Positions 43,785-52,044 of a DNA stretch of 64,000 nucleotides are shown here, piece after piece. The position numbers and the translations under genes are program-made. The notes under the pieces are model-generated. The model searched no databases. It saw only the letters and a list, made by a program, of their open reading frames with translations, and was not told the DNA's origin. Position 1 is the first letter of the stretch. Each line of letters opens with the position of its first letter. The stretch is from Pedobacter frigiditerrae. GTDB lineage: Bacteria; Bacteroidota; Bacteroidia; Sphingobacteriales; Sphingobacteriaceae. The stretch is taken from the NCBI RefSeq assembly GCF_032678705.1, contig NZ_JAVTSS010000002.1, forward strand, positions 1,240,001-1,304,000, written 5' to 3'.

Positions 43785-45389
43785 ATGAAGAAAATTTTTG
43801 TTTTCATTACCTTTTTTCTGCTTTTAATGCATGTCGAGACTTTTTGTCAAACATTGCCGGTAGGATTGTTGGAAAATACAGATGATAGTTTCAGAAGACA
43901 GCAGTTATTGGGTAATGATACGTCTAAAAGTTCATTTTTGATACGGCCAATAAATATAGCTAATCGAAATAATTTAGTTTTAGATGCCTCTTCAAATATT
44001 AACCTGGCCAACTTTAGCAAAAAGATTTTTTCTACCAATAATAACGCCTATGCTGTTTATCTGTTACCCATTACGGTACAGCAACAGTTCAATAGTCATC
44101 ATCCCTATGGTAGCAATGATGGCTCTATGATCCCATCAAGAGGTTATCAAGCCCAAATAGCGGCGGGGCTATATGCCAAAGCTGGGCCATTGAGCATTCA
44201 ATTGCGACCAGAATACGTTTATGCGCAAAACAAGGCATTTCGGGAATTGCAGGATGTGCCTAACATCCCTTACTTTAACACGAATTTATACCTCAGCAAT
44301 TATTATAATAAAATTGACTTGCCTGAACGTTTTGGTGAGCAAGCCTATGCTAAAATGAATTGGGGGCAAAGTAGCATCAGGTTAACCTTTGATCCAGTAT
44401 CGATAGGTTTATCTAATGAAAACCTGTGGTGGGGCCCAGGTGTACGCAGCTCCCTATTGATGAGTAATAATGCGCCTGGGTTTAAACACCTTACCTTAAA
44501 TACCAGTAGGCCAGTTAATACCCCTGTTGGCTCTTTTGAGGCACAGGTTATTGCCGGCAGGCTGGAGCAGTCTGGTGTCACTGTAATAAATAATCCCTTA
44601 GTTACCGCTAAACCCGATGATTGGAGGCTAATTACGGGAATCGCATTCACCTATCAGCCTAAATGGGTTCCTAATCTATATTTGGGTTTTGATCAAACCA
44701 CTACAGTTTACAATGCCGATAGAGGAGAAGATGTTCCGAACGGAAAAGGTAAATACGCTTCCTTTTTTGCCAGATGGGTCATGCCAGAGAGCCGTGCAGA
44801 GATATATGCCCAATTGGGCAGCGATCGCCACCCTTATGAAAGTGCCACGAAGTCTGTTAATAAAAGTGCTACCGCCTATGTTGTTGGTTTTAGGAAGCTT
44901 TTAGCTTTAAAAGCAGTTGATGAATATATCCAAGTTGGTATTGAAATGAGCAGTTTAGAATCGGCCAGAAGTGGCTTGGTTTTAGAACAGCCCTCGTGGT
45001 ACGTACATAGTCGTGTTAGAGCCGGTTATACCAATAGAGGAGAAATTTTAGGAGCGGGGATAGGCACGGGAAGTAGCCAACAATCATTAGAAGTAAGTTG
45101 GGTTAAGGGGCTTAAAAAGATTGGTTTACAATTAGAACGAGTAGTACACAACAATGATTTATTTTATGAAGCCGTGAGAGAGATCAGGTTAAATTGGGTA
45201 GACCTTGCAATGGGGGGTAAGTTTGACTGGACATATAAAAACCTAATTTTCAGCAATCAAGTTAGTTATGTACATTCTTTAAATTACCAATATGAATTTA
45301 AGCCAAGCGCCACCAAGGCCTATTGGCAATGGGACAAACAAGATGTTAACAACTTGCATGTTAAACTTGGCATAATGTATCGCTTCTAA
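43785..45389 (+). CDS. Wzi-like capsule assembly outer membrane protein
   Basis: 534 residues with a signal peptide (about 20 residues, ending Phe-Cys-Gln) and a beta-barrel-like body. It has the conserved segment Thr-Leu-Pro-Val-Gly-Leu-Leu-Glu and a later Trp-Trp-Gly-Pro-Gly-Val-Arg block, both typical of Bacteroidota proteins annotated as capsule assembly Wzi. Wzi is an outer membrane lectin-like barrel that helps attach capsular polysaccharide to the surface. The next gene is a close paralogue in tandem. Confidence 0.8.
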   Translation: MKKIFVFITFFLLLMHVETFCQTLPVGLLENTDDSFRRQQLLGNDTSKSSFLIRPINIANRNNLVLDASSNINLANFSKKIFSTNNNAYAVYLLPITVQQQFNSHHPYGSNDGSMIPSRGYQAQIAAGLYAKAGPLSIQLRPEYVYAQNKAFRELQDVPNIPYFNTNLYLSNYYNKIDLPERFGEQAYAKMNWGQSSIRLTFDPVSIGLSNENLWWGPGVRSSLLMSNNAPGFKHLTLNTSRPVNTPVGSFEAQVIAGRLEQSGVTVINNPLVTAKPDDWRLITGIAFTYQPKWVPNLYLGFDQTTTVYNADRGEDVPNGKGKYASFFARWVMPESRAEIYAQLGSDRHPYESATKSVNKSATAYVVGFRKLLALKAVDEYIQVGIEMSSLESARSGLVLEQPSWYVHSRVRAGYTNRGEILGAGIGTGSSQQSLEVSWVKGLKKIGLQLERVVHNNDLFYEAVREIRLNWVDLAMGGKFDWTYKNLIFSNQVSYVHSLNYQYEFKPSATKAYWQWDKQDVNNLHVKLGIMYRF

Positions 45390-45397
45390 CAATCATT

Positions 45398-45405
45398 TAT
45401 ATTTG
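45398..45405 (+). promoter_or_regulatory. TATATTTG box before Wzi-like gene 2
   Basis: TATATTTG 14 bases before the ATG at 45420, in the gap between the two Wzi-like genes. The same box stands before both copies. Confidence 0.35.
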
Positions 45406-45419
45406 AGCTTAAACACCAG

Positions 45420-47069
45420 ATGAAGATATTTAAATTAAAAACCTTGTTGCAACTGCTCTTCATTGTTAGCTTGTTAGGTTTAAAGTCTTTTGCACAAACA
45501 TTACCTGTCGGTATGCTAGAAAGTTTAGATGACGGATTTCGCCGCAAGCAACTATTGGGTGAAGATAGTATAGGTAATTCTTATATGATCCGGCCATTAA
45601 ATGCCATTGGTAATCAGTTCAAAAAATCGCTGTACACCAATGCCAAACTAAGGGCAGAGGTATTCTTGTTACCAATTGTTTTGCAACAACAATATACTAC
45701 CAATCGACCTTACGGTATTAACGATGGGGCAATGATCCTGGCTAGGGGTTACCAGAGCCAAATTTCGACAGGAATTTTTGCCAAAGTTGGCCCACTAAGT
45801 GTGCAATTGCGGCCGGAATTCGTGTTCGCAGAAAATAGAGATTTTTTTAAATGGTCTGATCTTCGTTCACCCACCGGCGGCCTTGTTGGCAATCCCGTTG
45901 CACTTGATATTTTCAGAATAGATTTACCTCAGAAATTTGACAATGGTTACTATTCTCGAATAAATTGGGGACAAAGTAATATCAGGTTAACTTTCAATCC
46001 TGTGTCTATCGGCCTCTCTACTGAAAATCTTTGGTGGGGGCCTGGCGTAAGGAATTCCTTGCTGATGAGTAATAATGCGGAGGGTTTTAAACACCTGACC
46101 TTAAATACCACTAGGCCCATCAAAACTTATATAGGTTCTTTTGAGACGCAAATAGTAGGAGGGCATTTAGAGGCGTCAGGTATTCAACCACCTGCCGGTT
46201 ATGGTTTCAAACCAAAATCGCAAGACTGGACCTATTTTGCGGGCATTGCGCTTACTTATCAGCCGAAATGGGTACCAAATTTATTTTTGGGTTTCGATCG
46301 ATCGTTTATCGTGAGTAAGGCGAACTTGGGTAATGGTTTTTCCGATTATTTCCCACTTTTTTCTTCTTTAAGGAAAACAGCACTCGTAGATCAAAATGAT
46401 CCAAATACGTTCTTAGAAGATACTAGAGATCGTGATCAATATGCATCAGCATATATCAGATGGGTTTTGCCAGAAACAAAGGCAGAAATCTATTTTCAAT
46501 TTGGCCGAAATGATCATCCTTATGATGTTCGTGACTTATTGGTGCAGCCAGAACATAGTAGTGCATATATCGCAGGTTTTCGGAAATTAGTCAGTTTAGG
46601 CAAAGTCGATGAATACCTGCAAGTTGGCTTGGAACTCACAAAAATTGAAGGCTCCCATACAGGAGGTATAAGGGCGCAACCTAGTTGGTATGTACATGGT
46701 CTGGTGCCGAATGGCTATACTAACAGAGGACAATACCTAGGAGCTGGTATCGGTTCAGGCAGTAACATGCAAACCCTAGAGGTGAGCTGGGTAAAAGGCT
46801 TTAAAAAAATTGGCCTTCAAATAGAAAAAACAGAGAATAATAATGATATAAAGGGCTTTGCAAAGGTGGTACCTTGGACGGATTTAACCATGACAGGTAA
46901 ATTCGATTGGTCTTATAAAAACTTAATCTTCAGTTCGCAACTCAATTACATCAGAACGATTAACTATTTGTATGTGCCCACAGAAAGCCAAAAACTTTTG
47001 GATTTTGGAAAAACAGGAGTTAATAACGTACAGTTAAAAGTGGGAGTGATGTATAATTTTGGTGATTAA
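45420..47069 (+). CDS. Wzi-like capsule assembly outer membrane protein (tandem paralogue)
   Basis: 549 residues with a signal peptide ending Ser-Phe-Ala-Gln. It shares with the 43785 protein the start of the mature part (Thr-Leu-Pro-Val-Gly), the Leu-Arg-Pro-Glu segment, the Trp-Trp-Gly-Pro-Gly-Val-Arg block and the C-terminal Gly-Val-Met-Tyr-Asn-Phe. It differs by an insertion of about 15-20 residues around 300-330. Tandem duplication is the plain reading. No gene follows on this strand before the repeat region, so it closes the polysaccharide locus. Confidence 0.8.
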   Translation: MKIFKLKTLLQLLFIVSLLGLKSFAQTLPVGMLESLDDGFRRKQLLGEDSIGNSYMIRPLNAIGNQFKKSLYTNAKLRAEVFLLPIVLQQQYTTNRPYGINDGAMILARGYQSQISTGIFAKVGPLSVQLRPEFVFAENRDFFKWSDLRSPTGGLVGNPVALDIFRIDLPQKFDNGYYSRINWGQSNIRLTFNPVSIGLSTENLWWGPGVRNSLLMSNNAEGFKHLTLNTTRPIKTYIGSFETQIVGGHLEASGIQPPAGYGFKPKSQDWTYFAGIALTYQPKWVPNLFLGFDRSFIVSKANLGNGFSDYFPLFSSLRKTALVDQNDPNTFLEDTRDRDQYASAYIRWVLPETKAEIYFQFGRNDHPYDVRDLLVQPEHSSAYIAGFRKLVSLGKVDEYLQVGLELTKIEGSHTGGIRAQPSWYVHGLVPNGYTNRGQYLGAGIGSGSNMQTLEVSWVKGFKKIGLQIEKTENNNDIKGFAKVVPWTDLTMTGKFDWSYKNLIFSSQLNYIRTINYLYVPTESQKLLDFGKTGVNNVQLKVGVMYNFGD

Positions 47070-47133
47070 CAGCTTTGGCAGCTTCGGCAGTTTCTAAGTT
47101 CTGATTACTTATTTCGTCATCACGACCAAGTCC

Positions 47134-47532
47134 GTCATCTCGACCTTGGGAGAGATCTATACGGCTAACTCAACTAGTAGATCTCTCGTCGCTGCGCTCT
47201 GTCGAGATGACGATATTACAAGTCCGCCATCTCGCCCAATCCGTCATCTCCGCGTTACCGTCATCTCGACCTTGGGAGAGATCTTCGAGTTAACTCCTTT
47301 TATAGATCTCTCGTCGCTTCGCTCTGTCGAGATGACGTATACTTATTATGTCATCTCCTCTTGCCCCTCATCTCTAATATTTGCGTCATCTCGACGATAG
47401 GAGAGATCTTCGAGTTAACTCCTGTTATAGATCTCTCGTCGCTTCGCTCTGTCGAGATTACGATATTACGAACCCGCCATCTCTCCTTCACTCAGGTAAT
47501 CTCCGCGTTGCCGTCATCTCGATCTTGGGAGA
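47134..47532. repeat. Palindromic intergenic repeat, three copies plus fragments
   Basis: Units at 47134-47211, 47260-47336 and 47385-47461 each begin GTCATCTCGAC and end in its complement (CGAGATGAC or CGAGATTAC). Inside, GAGAGATCT faces AGATCTCTC, so every unit is a near-perfect inverted repeat of about 77 bases. A partial copy begins at 47513, and short pieces lie at 47115-47130 and 47224-47258. Two open frames crossing here (47146-47400 and 47361-47564) are artefacts of the repeat and have no protein features. Confidence 0.85.
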
Positions 47533-47734
47533 AACCAGATGAATCATTAATACCATTAAAATAATAAAAACTTATTAATAGGTCTGCACGTCATACCTAA
47601 CGACACAGCCTCATCACTTGTCTCTATTACCCTACAAGGCGGCCAGTGTAGTTGTTATTAACTTACAAAAGAATGGTGCTTGGTGATAACACCAACCGAA
47701 GAAGAATTTTAAATATTTCCGAACTTCTGAATAC
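47533..47734. other. AT-rich intergenic stretch downstream of repeat region
   Basis: Converging between the plus-strand Wzi genes and the minus-strand XRE gene. It holds no supported coding frame, RNA gene or clear terminator. Confidence 0.4.
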
Positions 47735-47956
47735 TTATACTTTGAATAAGTTGTTCATATCAGTTTCTAAAGCGTCTGCAATTTGCTTTAGGATATAACC
47801 TGAAGCATTTATTCTGCCATTTTCTATTCTGCTTAAACTTTGAAAATCCTTATTGATAAGCGAGGCTAAGTATGCCTGTGAAAAACCTTTCTCTTCACGT
47901 AAAGCTGCTATTCTTTTACCTAAAGCTTTTTTGAAAAATTCCAAATCATCAGACAT
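47735..47956 (-). CDS. XRE/Cro-CI family transcriptional regulator
   Basis: 73 residues that are almost entirely a helix-turn-helix domain: Arg-Ile-Ala-Ala-Leu-Arg-Glu-Glu-Lys-Gly-Phe-Ser-Gln-Ala-Tyr-Leu-Ala then Leu-Ser-Arg-Ile-Glu-Asn-Gly-Arg (about residues 14-48). Binds DNA as a dimer. A 7-bp-arm palindrome just upstream (47988-48007) is a possible operator, so it may repress its own gene. Its only neighbour within a kilobase is the unknown gene at 48415, on the same strand. Single-domain repressors of this size occur in mobile elements and also as stand-alone regulators. Confidence 0.85.
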   Translation of the reverse strand: MSDDLEFFKKALGKRIAALREEKGFSQAYLASLINKDFQSLSRIENGRINASGYILKQIADALETDMNNLFKV

Positions 47957-47987
47957 ACTGCAAACTCCGCAGATTTTGAAATTATTA

Positions 47988-48007
47988 ACTAAACGTATTT
48001 GTTTAGT
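47988..48007 (-). promoter_or_regulatory. Palindromic operator candidate for the XRE gene
   Basis: ACTAAAC (47988-47994), six bases, GTTTAGT (48001-48007): a perfect 7-bp inverted repeat 31 bases upstream of the XRE start. Read on the minus strand, it overlaps a TACGTTTA box close to TAnnTTTG, the position expected for autorepression. Confidence 0.45.
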
Positions 48008-48346
48008 GGCTAATGTTTTGTTATATTTATTTCAATAAGAAGGTATTAATTCGAGTATAGCAAAATACTAAAGCGGGCGGTTAAGCAATAATTTAAGTTA
48101 ATGTTGGTTAATTCAAGCCGTCCGCTTTTGCCAAATATTTCTGAAAATATGCCTGGACACGTATGAACTACACTAGCTGATCAGAAAAGATATTAAATAA
48201 ACTAACCATTGTAAAAATAGGTGCTACCTAGAAAGAGTTAGCGAGGTCTTGTAGCGGCTTTTAAGCAAAAATCTTATTTGGTGATAATTTGTCCCACATG
48301 AGAATGATTTGGAATGGGGCAACTAGTTGTTGGTAGAAGCTATTAA
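48008..48346. other. Intergenic region with a long GC hairpin
   Basis: Within the 458-base gap between two minus-strand genes, arms at 48070-48080 and 48118-48128 pair over 11 bases (one G-T) around a 37-base loop. TTTT partly overlaps its right arm, so it could end transcription from the left side. No coding frame above 60 residues is supported. Confidence 0.4.
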
Positions 48347-48385
48347 AAACAACCATTTGCTCAAGCACTAAGCAAATGGTTGTTT
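48347..48385 (-). terminator. Rho-independent terminator after the 48415 gene
   Basis: A perfect 15-bp stem (48347-48361 with 48371-48385) with a 9-base loop. On the minus strand it is followed by TTTTTAATA. It starts 30 bases beyond the stop codon of the minus-strand gene. Confidence 0.85.
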
Positions 48386-48414
48386 GATTTGTCTGTTTCG
48401 GATCTCCAGACTTT

Positions 48415-48795
48415 TTAGTAAGTTATTGCAATTACAAACTCACCCTCAACAGTAAATCCTCCCTTGGGTAGAATAACGGCAGCTAGCTTACTTTTGGGCT
48501 TGGTTAACTTACTTTCAGGAAGCTGTTCATCTTGGTGAGCTTCCTTTTCAAGCACAATCATACACTTATTAACTAAAGCAAAACTGGCATTAGCGGCCAT
48601 AAATGAAATAACGTTTGGCGAAATGTCATTGAGATAATTAACTTGACTTTCTTCTAAATGGAAAGTGTTTTGGACCCATCGAGGTAAGTCGGTTGCAAGT
48701 TCTTCAGCTGCAGCTTCAAGTGTAGCAGCTGGTAGTTTAAAAAAATGCTGGCACATGGCAGCAACCCCTTCAGGGGTTAAAGGAAATTTAATCAT
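48415..48795 (-). CDS. Hypothetical protein, 126 residues
   Basis: I do not recognise this family. The protein starts Met-Ile-Lys-Phe-Pro-Leu-Thr-Pro-Glu-Gly-Val, is mostly alpha-helical in its first 85 residues (Glu/Ala/Leu rich), has a charged linker (residues about 88-105: Lys, Glu, Ser, Pro) and a short beta-like tail (Ala-Ala-Val-Ile-Leu-Pro-Lys-Gly-Gly-Phe-Thr-Val-Glu-Gly). No signal peptide or membrane segment. It has its own terminator and no close neighbours in the same direction, so it is a single-gene unit. Confidence 0.55.
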   Translation of the reverse strand: MIKFPLTPEGVAAMCQHFFKLPAATLEAAAEELATDLPRWVQNTFHLEESQVNYLNDISPNVISFMAANASFALVNKCMIVLEKEAHQDEQLPESKLTKPKSKLAAVILPKGGFTVEGEFVIAITY

Positions 48796-49068
48796 AGCTT
48801 AGATTTAAGTTTACTACTTGGTTAATTCGGCAGTAAAATTATGCTAGACATCAATCTGCCGCAATAGTGATTCAAGTTAAAAACATCCTTTAAGCTGTCA
48901 TAAGTAAATATTTTGAACATTTAAACCGTAAAAATTAGAAACTCATACGGGATGTATGAGTTTAGTTTCCAATCTATGCATTTTATTTGCCTAAAATTTT
49001 TCCTTGTTTTTGAATTTGTTTTCTTAAACTTGAAATATCCTCCCTGTTTGACTTATTTCACAATTTTT

Positions 49069-49980
49069 ATGAATTTAAAATCAATCTTGGAGCGTTTTTT
49101 CAAAAGTCCATTCCATTCCAAAAGTCAAGTCTTTTTGGTTTTGTCGTTGGTCTCCTATACGCTAATTGCCTTCAATTCTGGTTGGGGCTTTTTTGGCTCG
49201 TTGCGAGCACCCAATTTCATTTCTGCCTACTTGTTTACTTTCTCACTTGCATTCTTGTTTACTGTTTATATCCATGAGGTTAATGGTTGGCTCAATAATA
49301 AATACCATGAGGACGAGAGTCCAAGACGCTGGACATTACATTTTGCCATTGGCATATTTGTCCCTTTAGCATTTGAACTGATTGCAGTGGAGTTATTCTT
49401 TAATCAAAAAGGCGAAAGCATCTTAACCAATACCTTTTTCGATGCAGATTTTATACTGGTTACTATTTACATCTTATTGGTGAATGCCTTTTATGCCTAT
49501 GCGAACCACCAACTAAGGGCAAATCTGAAAATTAGGGCTACCTATAAAAATAAAATTATTCCGGCCTTAAAGGATTTAAGTGTGCTAAAAGAACTGCATC
49601 GATATGAGGTAATAAAAAATGCACCTGTTTCATTGATAGACTTCAACTTAAACTGCCTAAATATCACAAAGGCTGAGATTGCCTGTGCCTATAAATTAGA
49701 TGACGTAATCACGATCCATTATTTTGACCAAACAACCGAAATTGTAAAGGACTCTATCTCTAAGTTACTTTTGCCTTTGAAAGCAACTGATTATGCGAGA
49801 ATTAATCCTTATTGTTTCTATCATCGATTGTTGGTTTTTTCTTATGAGGAGATCAGTCCTTCCCGTAGGTTATACCTACGGTTGCGGCATCCCTTTAACC
49901 ATCTTGTTCATGACAGCCAGCGTTATGTAAGCCAAGGCGCATCCAGTAATTTCAAGAAGTGGATGAGATTTAACTCCTAA
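49069..49980 (+). CDS. Membrane-bound LytTR-like transcriptional regulator
   Basis: 303 residues from the ATG at 49069. The first 170 residues hold about four membrane spans, as in Bacteroidota LytTR proteins with an N-terminal membrane sensor. The last 100 residues fit a LytTR DNA-binding domain: an Ile-Thr-Ile-His-Tyr-Phe-Asp-Gln-Thr-Thr strand, an Ala-Arg-Ile-Asn-Pro segment near 241-245 and a final Phe-Lys-Lys-Trp-Met, with Val-Ser just before. The ATG was chosen because an earlier start at 48952 would add 39 Phe-rich residues that do not match this layout. The signal sensed is unknown. It may control neighbouring genes. Confidence 0.6.
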   Translation: MNLKSILERFFKSPFHSKSQVFLVLSLVSYTLIAFNSGWGFFGSLRAPNFISAYLFTFSLAFLFTVYIHEVNGWLNNKYHEDESPRRWTLHFAIGIFVPLAFELIAVELFFNQKGESILTNTFFDADFILVTIYILLVNAFYAYANHQLRANLKIRATYKNKIIPALKDLSVLKELHRYEVIKNAPVSLIDFNLNCLNITKAEIACAYKLDDVITIHYFDQTTEIVKDSISKLLLPLKATDYARINPYCFYHRLLVFSYEEISPSRRLYLRLRHPFNHLVHDSQRYVSQGASSNFKKWMRFNS

Positions 49981-50195
49981 CCTGTCGTAAAAAAACCAAA
50001 TTGTACCTTAAAGTGCCTTGTATGTGCCTATCCAATTAATTATATTTGATTAATGCCACCAAAAGGACAGGCTAAGGTGATGGGGCTTCAATCCCATAAA
50101 GCAACACCTCGGTTAAGGTGGGCAGCAAAAATACCTGGCAGTATATCGGATCTGCATGCCATAATTAATGTTTTCTTTAATTAAGCAAAATTCAA

Positions 50196-50384
50196 ATGAA
50201 CAGGTTATGTATCTATGCCAAAGACGTAAGTCTCATCACGGGCAAAGGCCAACGTTGGTCGCAGCGGTTACTTAAAAACATCAAATTTGCACTGAACAAA
50301 GACGAGCATCAGTTCGTTACCATCAATGAGTTTTCAGAATACATGGGCATCGAGCTCCAGCTGATCACCGCGGTCTGTAAATAA
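50196..50384 (+). CDS. Small hypothetical protein, possibly DNA-binding
   Basis: 62 residues: Arg-Leu-Cys-Ile-Tyr-Ala-Lys-Asp-Val near the start, then a Lys/Arg-rich stretch and His-Gln-Phe-Val-Thr-Ile-Asn-Glu-Phe-Ser-Glu-Tyr-Met-Gly (about residues 38-51). The shape (helix, basic patch, then helix-turn-like ending) hints at a small HTH protein, and similar short ORFs occur in Bacteroidota, but I cannot place it. It stands about 370 bases upstream of the 50754 gene, with a large structured RNA region in between. A regulator of the downstream module is a guess. Confidence 0.5.
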   Translation: MNRLCIYAKDVSLITGKGQRWSQRLLKNIKFALNKDEHQFVTINEFSEYMGIELQLITAVCK

Positions 50385-50753
50385 GATGAATTATCCCTAT
50401 TGTTTGTCTTCTCCAACCATTTCCTTCTTTGTCTTAGTCCATAGCCCGCCTTCCTTCTTCAATCCCATAACAGCGCTTGCATAACCCTGCGGTCTCGGTA
50501 TAGTTCTCCTGAAACGATGTTTTACTGAAGTATCATAGGGAAGGCAAGCAAGGGTTGTGCAAGGACAATGCACCGGTTATTGACGGGAGACTAACGGACC
50601 CACCACTTTAACCTTGCTTCAGCTTCCCTTAAACCATATACCTAATGCGTACAAAAAGGTATTGATGCGTGCCAATGGGATAAAGTGGTACATAAGCGAC
50701 TGCCTATTTTTTTATCTCCTGCACCTTTGGAGCTCATTAGAAACATAAATAAC
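50385..50753 (+). other. Structured noncoding stretch upstream of the 50754 gene
   Basis: No frame is supported. The region includes a long imperfect hairpin (50537-50553 with 50612-50629, about 15 paired bases with one bulge) enclosing a smaller CCGGTTA/TAACGG hairpin near 50574-50596. It lies between the small ORF and the 252-residue gene, so it could be a leader or regulatory RNA of the module. Confidence 0.4.
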
Positions 50754-51512
50754 ATGGCAAGACAAGACAGCTTTATCAAGCTAAACGGAAAAGTCGGGGA
50801 CTTATCCTTTTTCAAAACAAAAGACGGCTACCAAGCCAGAACAAAGGGAGGCGTAAGTGCCGATCGCATCAAGAACGATCCTAACTACAAGCGTACCCGA
50901 GAAAACAATGCGGAGTTCACGGAAGTAACTGGCTCATCAAAGATTATTAGAGACGTGCTTCGTAGCATGATCTTGTTAACACATGATCCTAAGATGGCCA
51001 CCCGCTTAACATCTAGAGTATTTAAGATGATCAAGGCCGACCTTGTAAATGTGCGTGGTGCGAGAAAGGTACTCCCTGAAAATTTCGGGTTATTGAAGGA
51101 TTTCAACTTCAATGAGGCAGCGCCACTGAACAATACCTTATTTGTTACTGCGGTGGCGAGCATAGACCGTGTAAGTGGTGTGGTAGAACTGACCATTCCT
51201 GAGATTATGCCAGAGATTCATCTGGCGCAGCCAAAAGGATCTACGCACTTTCGCCTTACCGCTGGCGCAGCCTTAATAAGCTTAGATGAAGAGATTGAGC
51301 CGAGTGTTATGCTGATGGAATCTTCCAATTACCAAGCTGTGGGCGAAGTCTTGGTGGCCTCGGTGCTAACCAGTACATTACCGCCAAATGCATTGGGTGC
51401 TATTCTGTTGGTATTCGGTATTAGCTTTTACCAAGAGGTAAATACCTTGATGTACCCAATGAACAATGGGGCCTTCAATCCACTTTGTACAGTTGCGGTG
51501 GATACGCCATAA
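50754..51512 (+). CDS. Hypothetical protein, first gene of the lysis-like module
   Basis: 252 residues from the ATG at 50754; a TTG-like start at 50685 would add 23 residues. Family unknown to me. The N-terminal part is basic and polar (Lys-Thr-Lys-Asp-Gly-Tyr-Gln-Ala-Arg-Thr-Lys-Gly-Gly near 21-33), and the second half is beta-rich with hydrophobic segments near residues 125-145 and 200-230. No signal peptide or clear catalytic motif. It is followed by a long inverted repeat and then the holin-like gene. It could be a surface or structural protein; that is a guess. Confidence 0.5.
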   Translation: MARQDSFIKLNGKVGDLSFFKTKDGYQARTKGGVSADRIKNDPNYKRTRENNAEFTEVTGSSKIIRDVLRSMILLTHDPKMATRLTSRVFKMIKADLVNVRGARKVLPENFGLLKDFNFNEAAPLNNTLFVTAVASIDRVSGVVELTIPEIMPEIHLAQPKGSTHFRLTAGAALISLDEEIEPSVMLMESSNYQAVGEVLVASVLTSTLPPNALGAILLVFGISFYQEVNTLMYPMNNGAFNPLCTVAVDTP

Positions 51513-51529
51513 CTGGAATTTAATTAATT

Positions 51530-51611
51530 AGAATGCCAGCCAAGACCCAGGGAAACGCCTCCACGTATGGAAACGATAAAATTGATCTCATTGATCTAGC
51601 GCTGGCATTCT
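51530..51611 (+). terminator. Terminator-like long inverted repeat after the 50754 gene
   Basis: AGAATGCCAGC (51530-51540) is the exact complement of 51601-51611, with a 60-base loop, followed by TTTAAAC. The long loop makes it weaker than a classical terminator. The right arm contains a 15-base word that returns at 53192. Confidence 0.5.
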
Positions 51612-51669
51612 TTAAACAAAAAATGAAACCTTGCAAGTTTCATAAAATTTAACAACTAACGATACAATT

Positions 51670-52044
51670 ATGAAAACATTAGATTATAATATACCTGGCT
51701 ATCAGTTATCAAACAAGACGATAACTAATTCGGCGATGGTTTTTGTCCTGCTGCTACTGTGGTTTACGCTTCCTAAGCTGTTATCAATTTGGCAACCCAC
51801 CGTGGGACTGCTTGATGAAGGGATTTGGCAATTGATTTTACTCTCCATTATATCATTTATGGGTATAGTTGCACTTTGCTGGTGGTTGCTGCATCATTAT
51901 TGGCAAAACCTAGGCCTACCTCAACTAAACAATTTGGTTTTACAATTTAAAACATTAACGTCATGGCAACAAATAAGTTTTTACTGGGCATCCTTTGCCT
52001 TGTTATTAGTTACGGCAATGGGCTGTTTGGTAGCAGTACTTTAG
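51670..52044 (+). CDS. Small three-span membrane protein, holin candidate
   Basis: 124 residues with three predicted membrane segments (about 21-41, 52-74 and 103-122), a short polar N-terminus, and no enzymatic motif. Holin-like in size and topology and followed directly, with an 82-base overlap in another frame, by a CHAP-type hydrolase gene. Holins are too diverse to call on sequence; the argument is position in a holin/endolysin/spanin-like order. It might instead be an unrelated small membrane protein. Confidence 0.45.
   Translation: MKTLDYNIPGYQLSNKTITNSAMVFVLLLLWFTLPKLLSIWQPTVGLLDEGIWQLILLSIISFMGIVALCWWLLHHYWQNLGLPQLNNLVLQFKTLTSWQQISFYWASFALLLVTAMGCLVAVL

Noticed and set aside
47134..47461. 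CRISPR array
   Set aside because: Units are long palindromes of about 77 bases at irregular spacing with no spacers of uniform length and no cas genes.
47146..47564. Open frames of 84 and 67 codons in the repeat region
   Set aside because: They are read across the palindromic repeats, are repetitive in sequence, and have no domain or signal.
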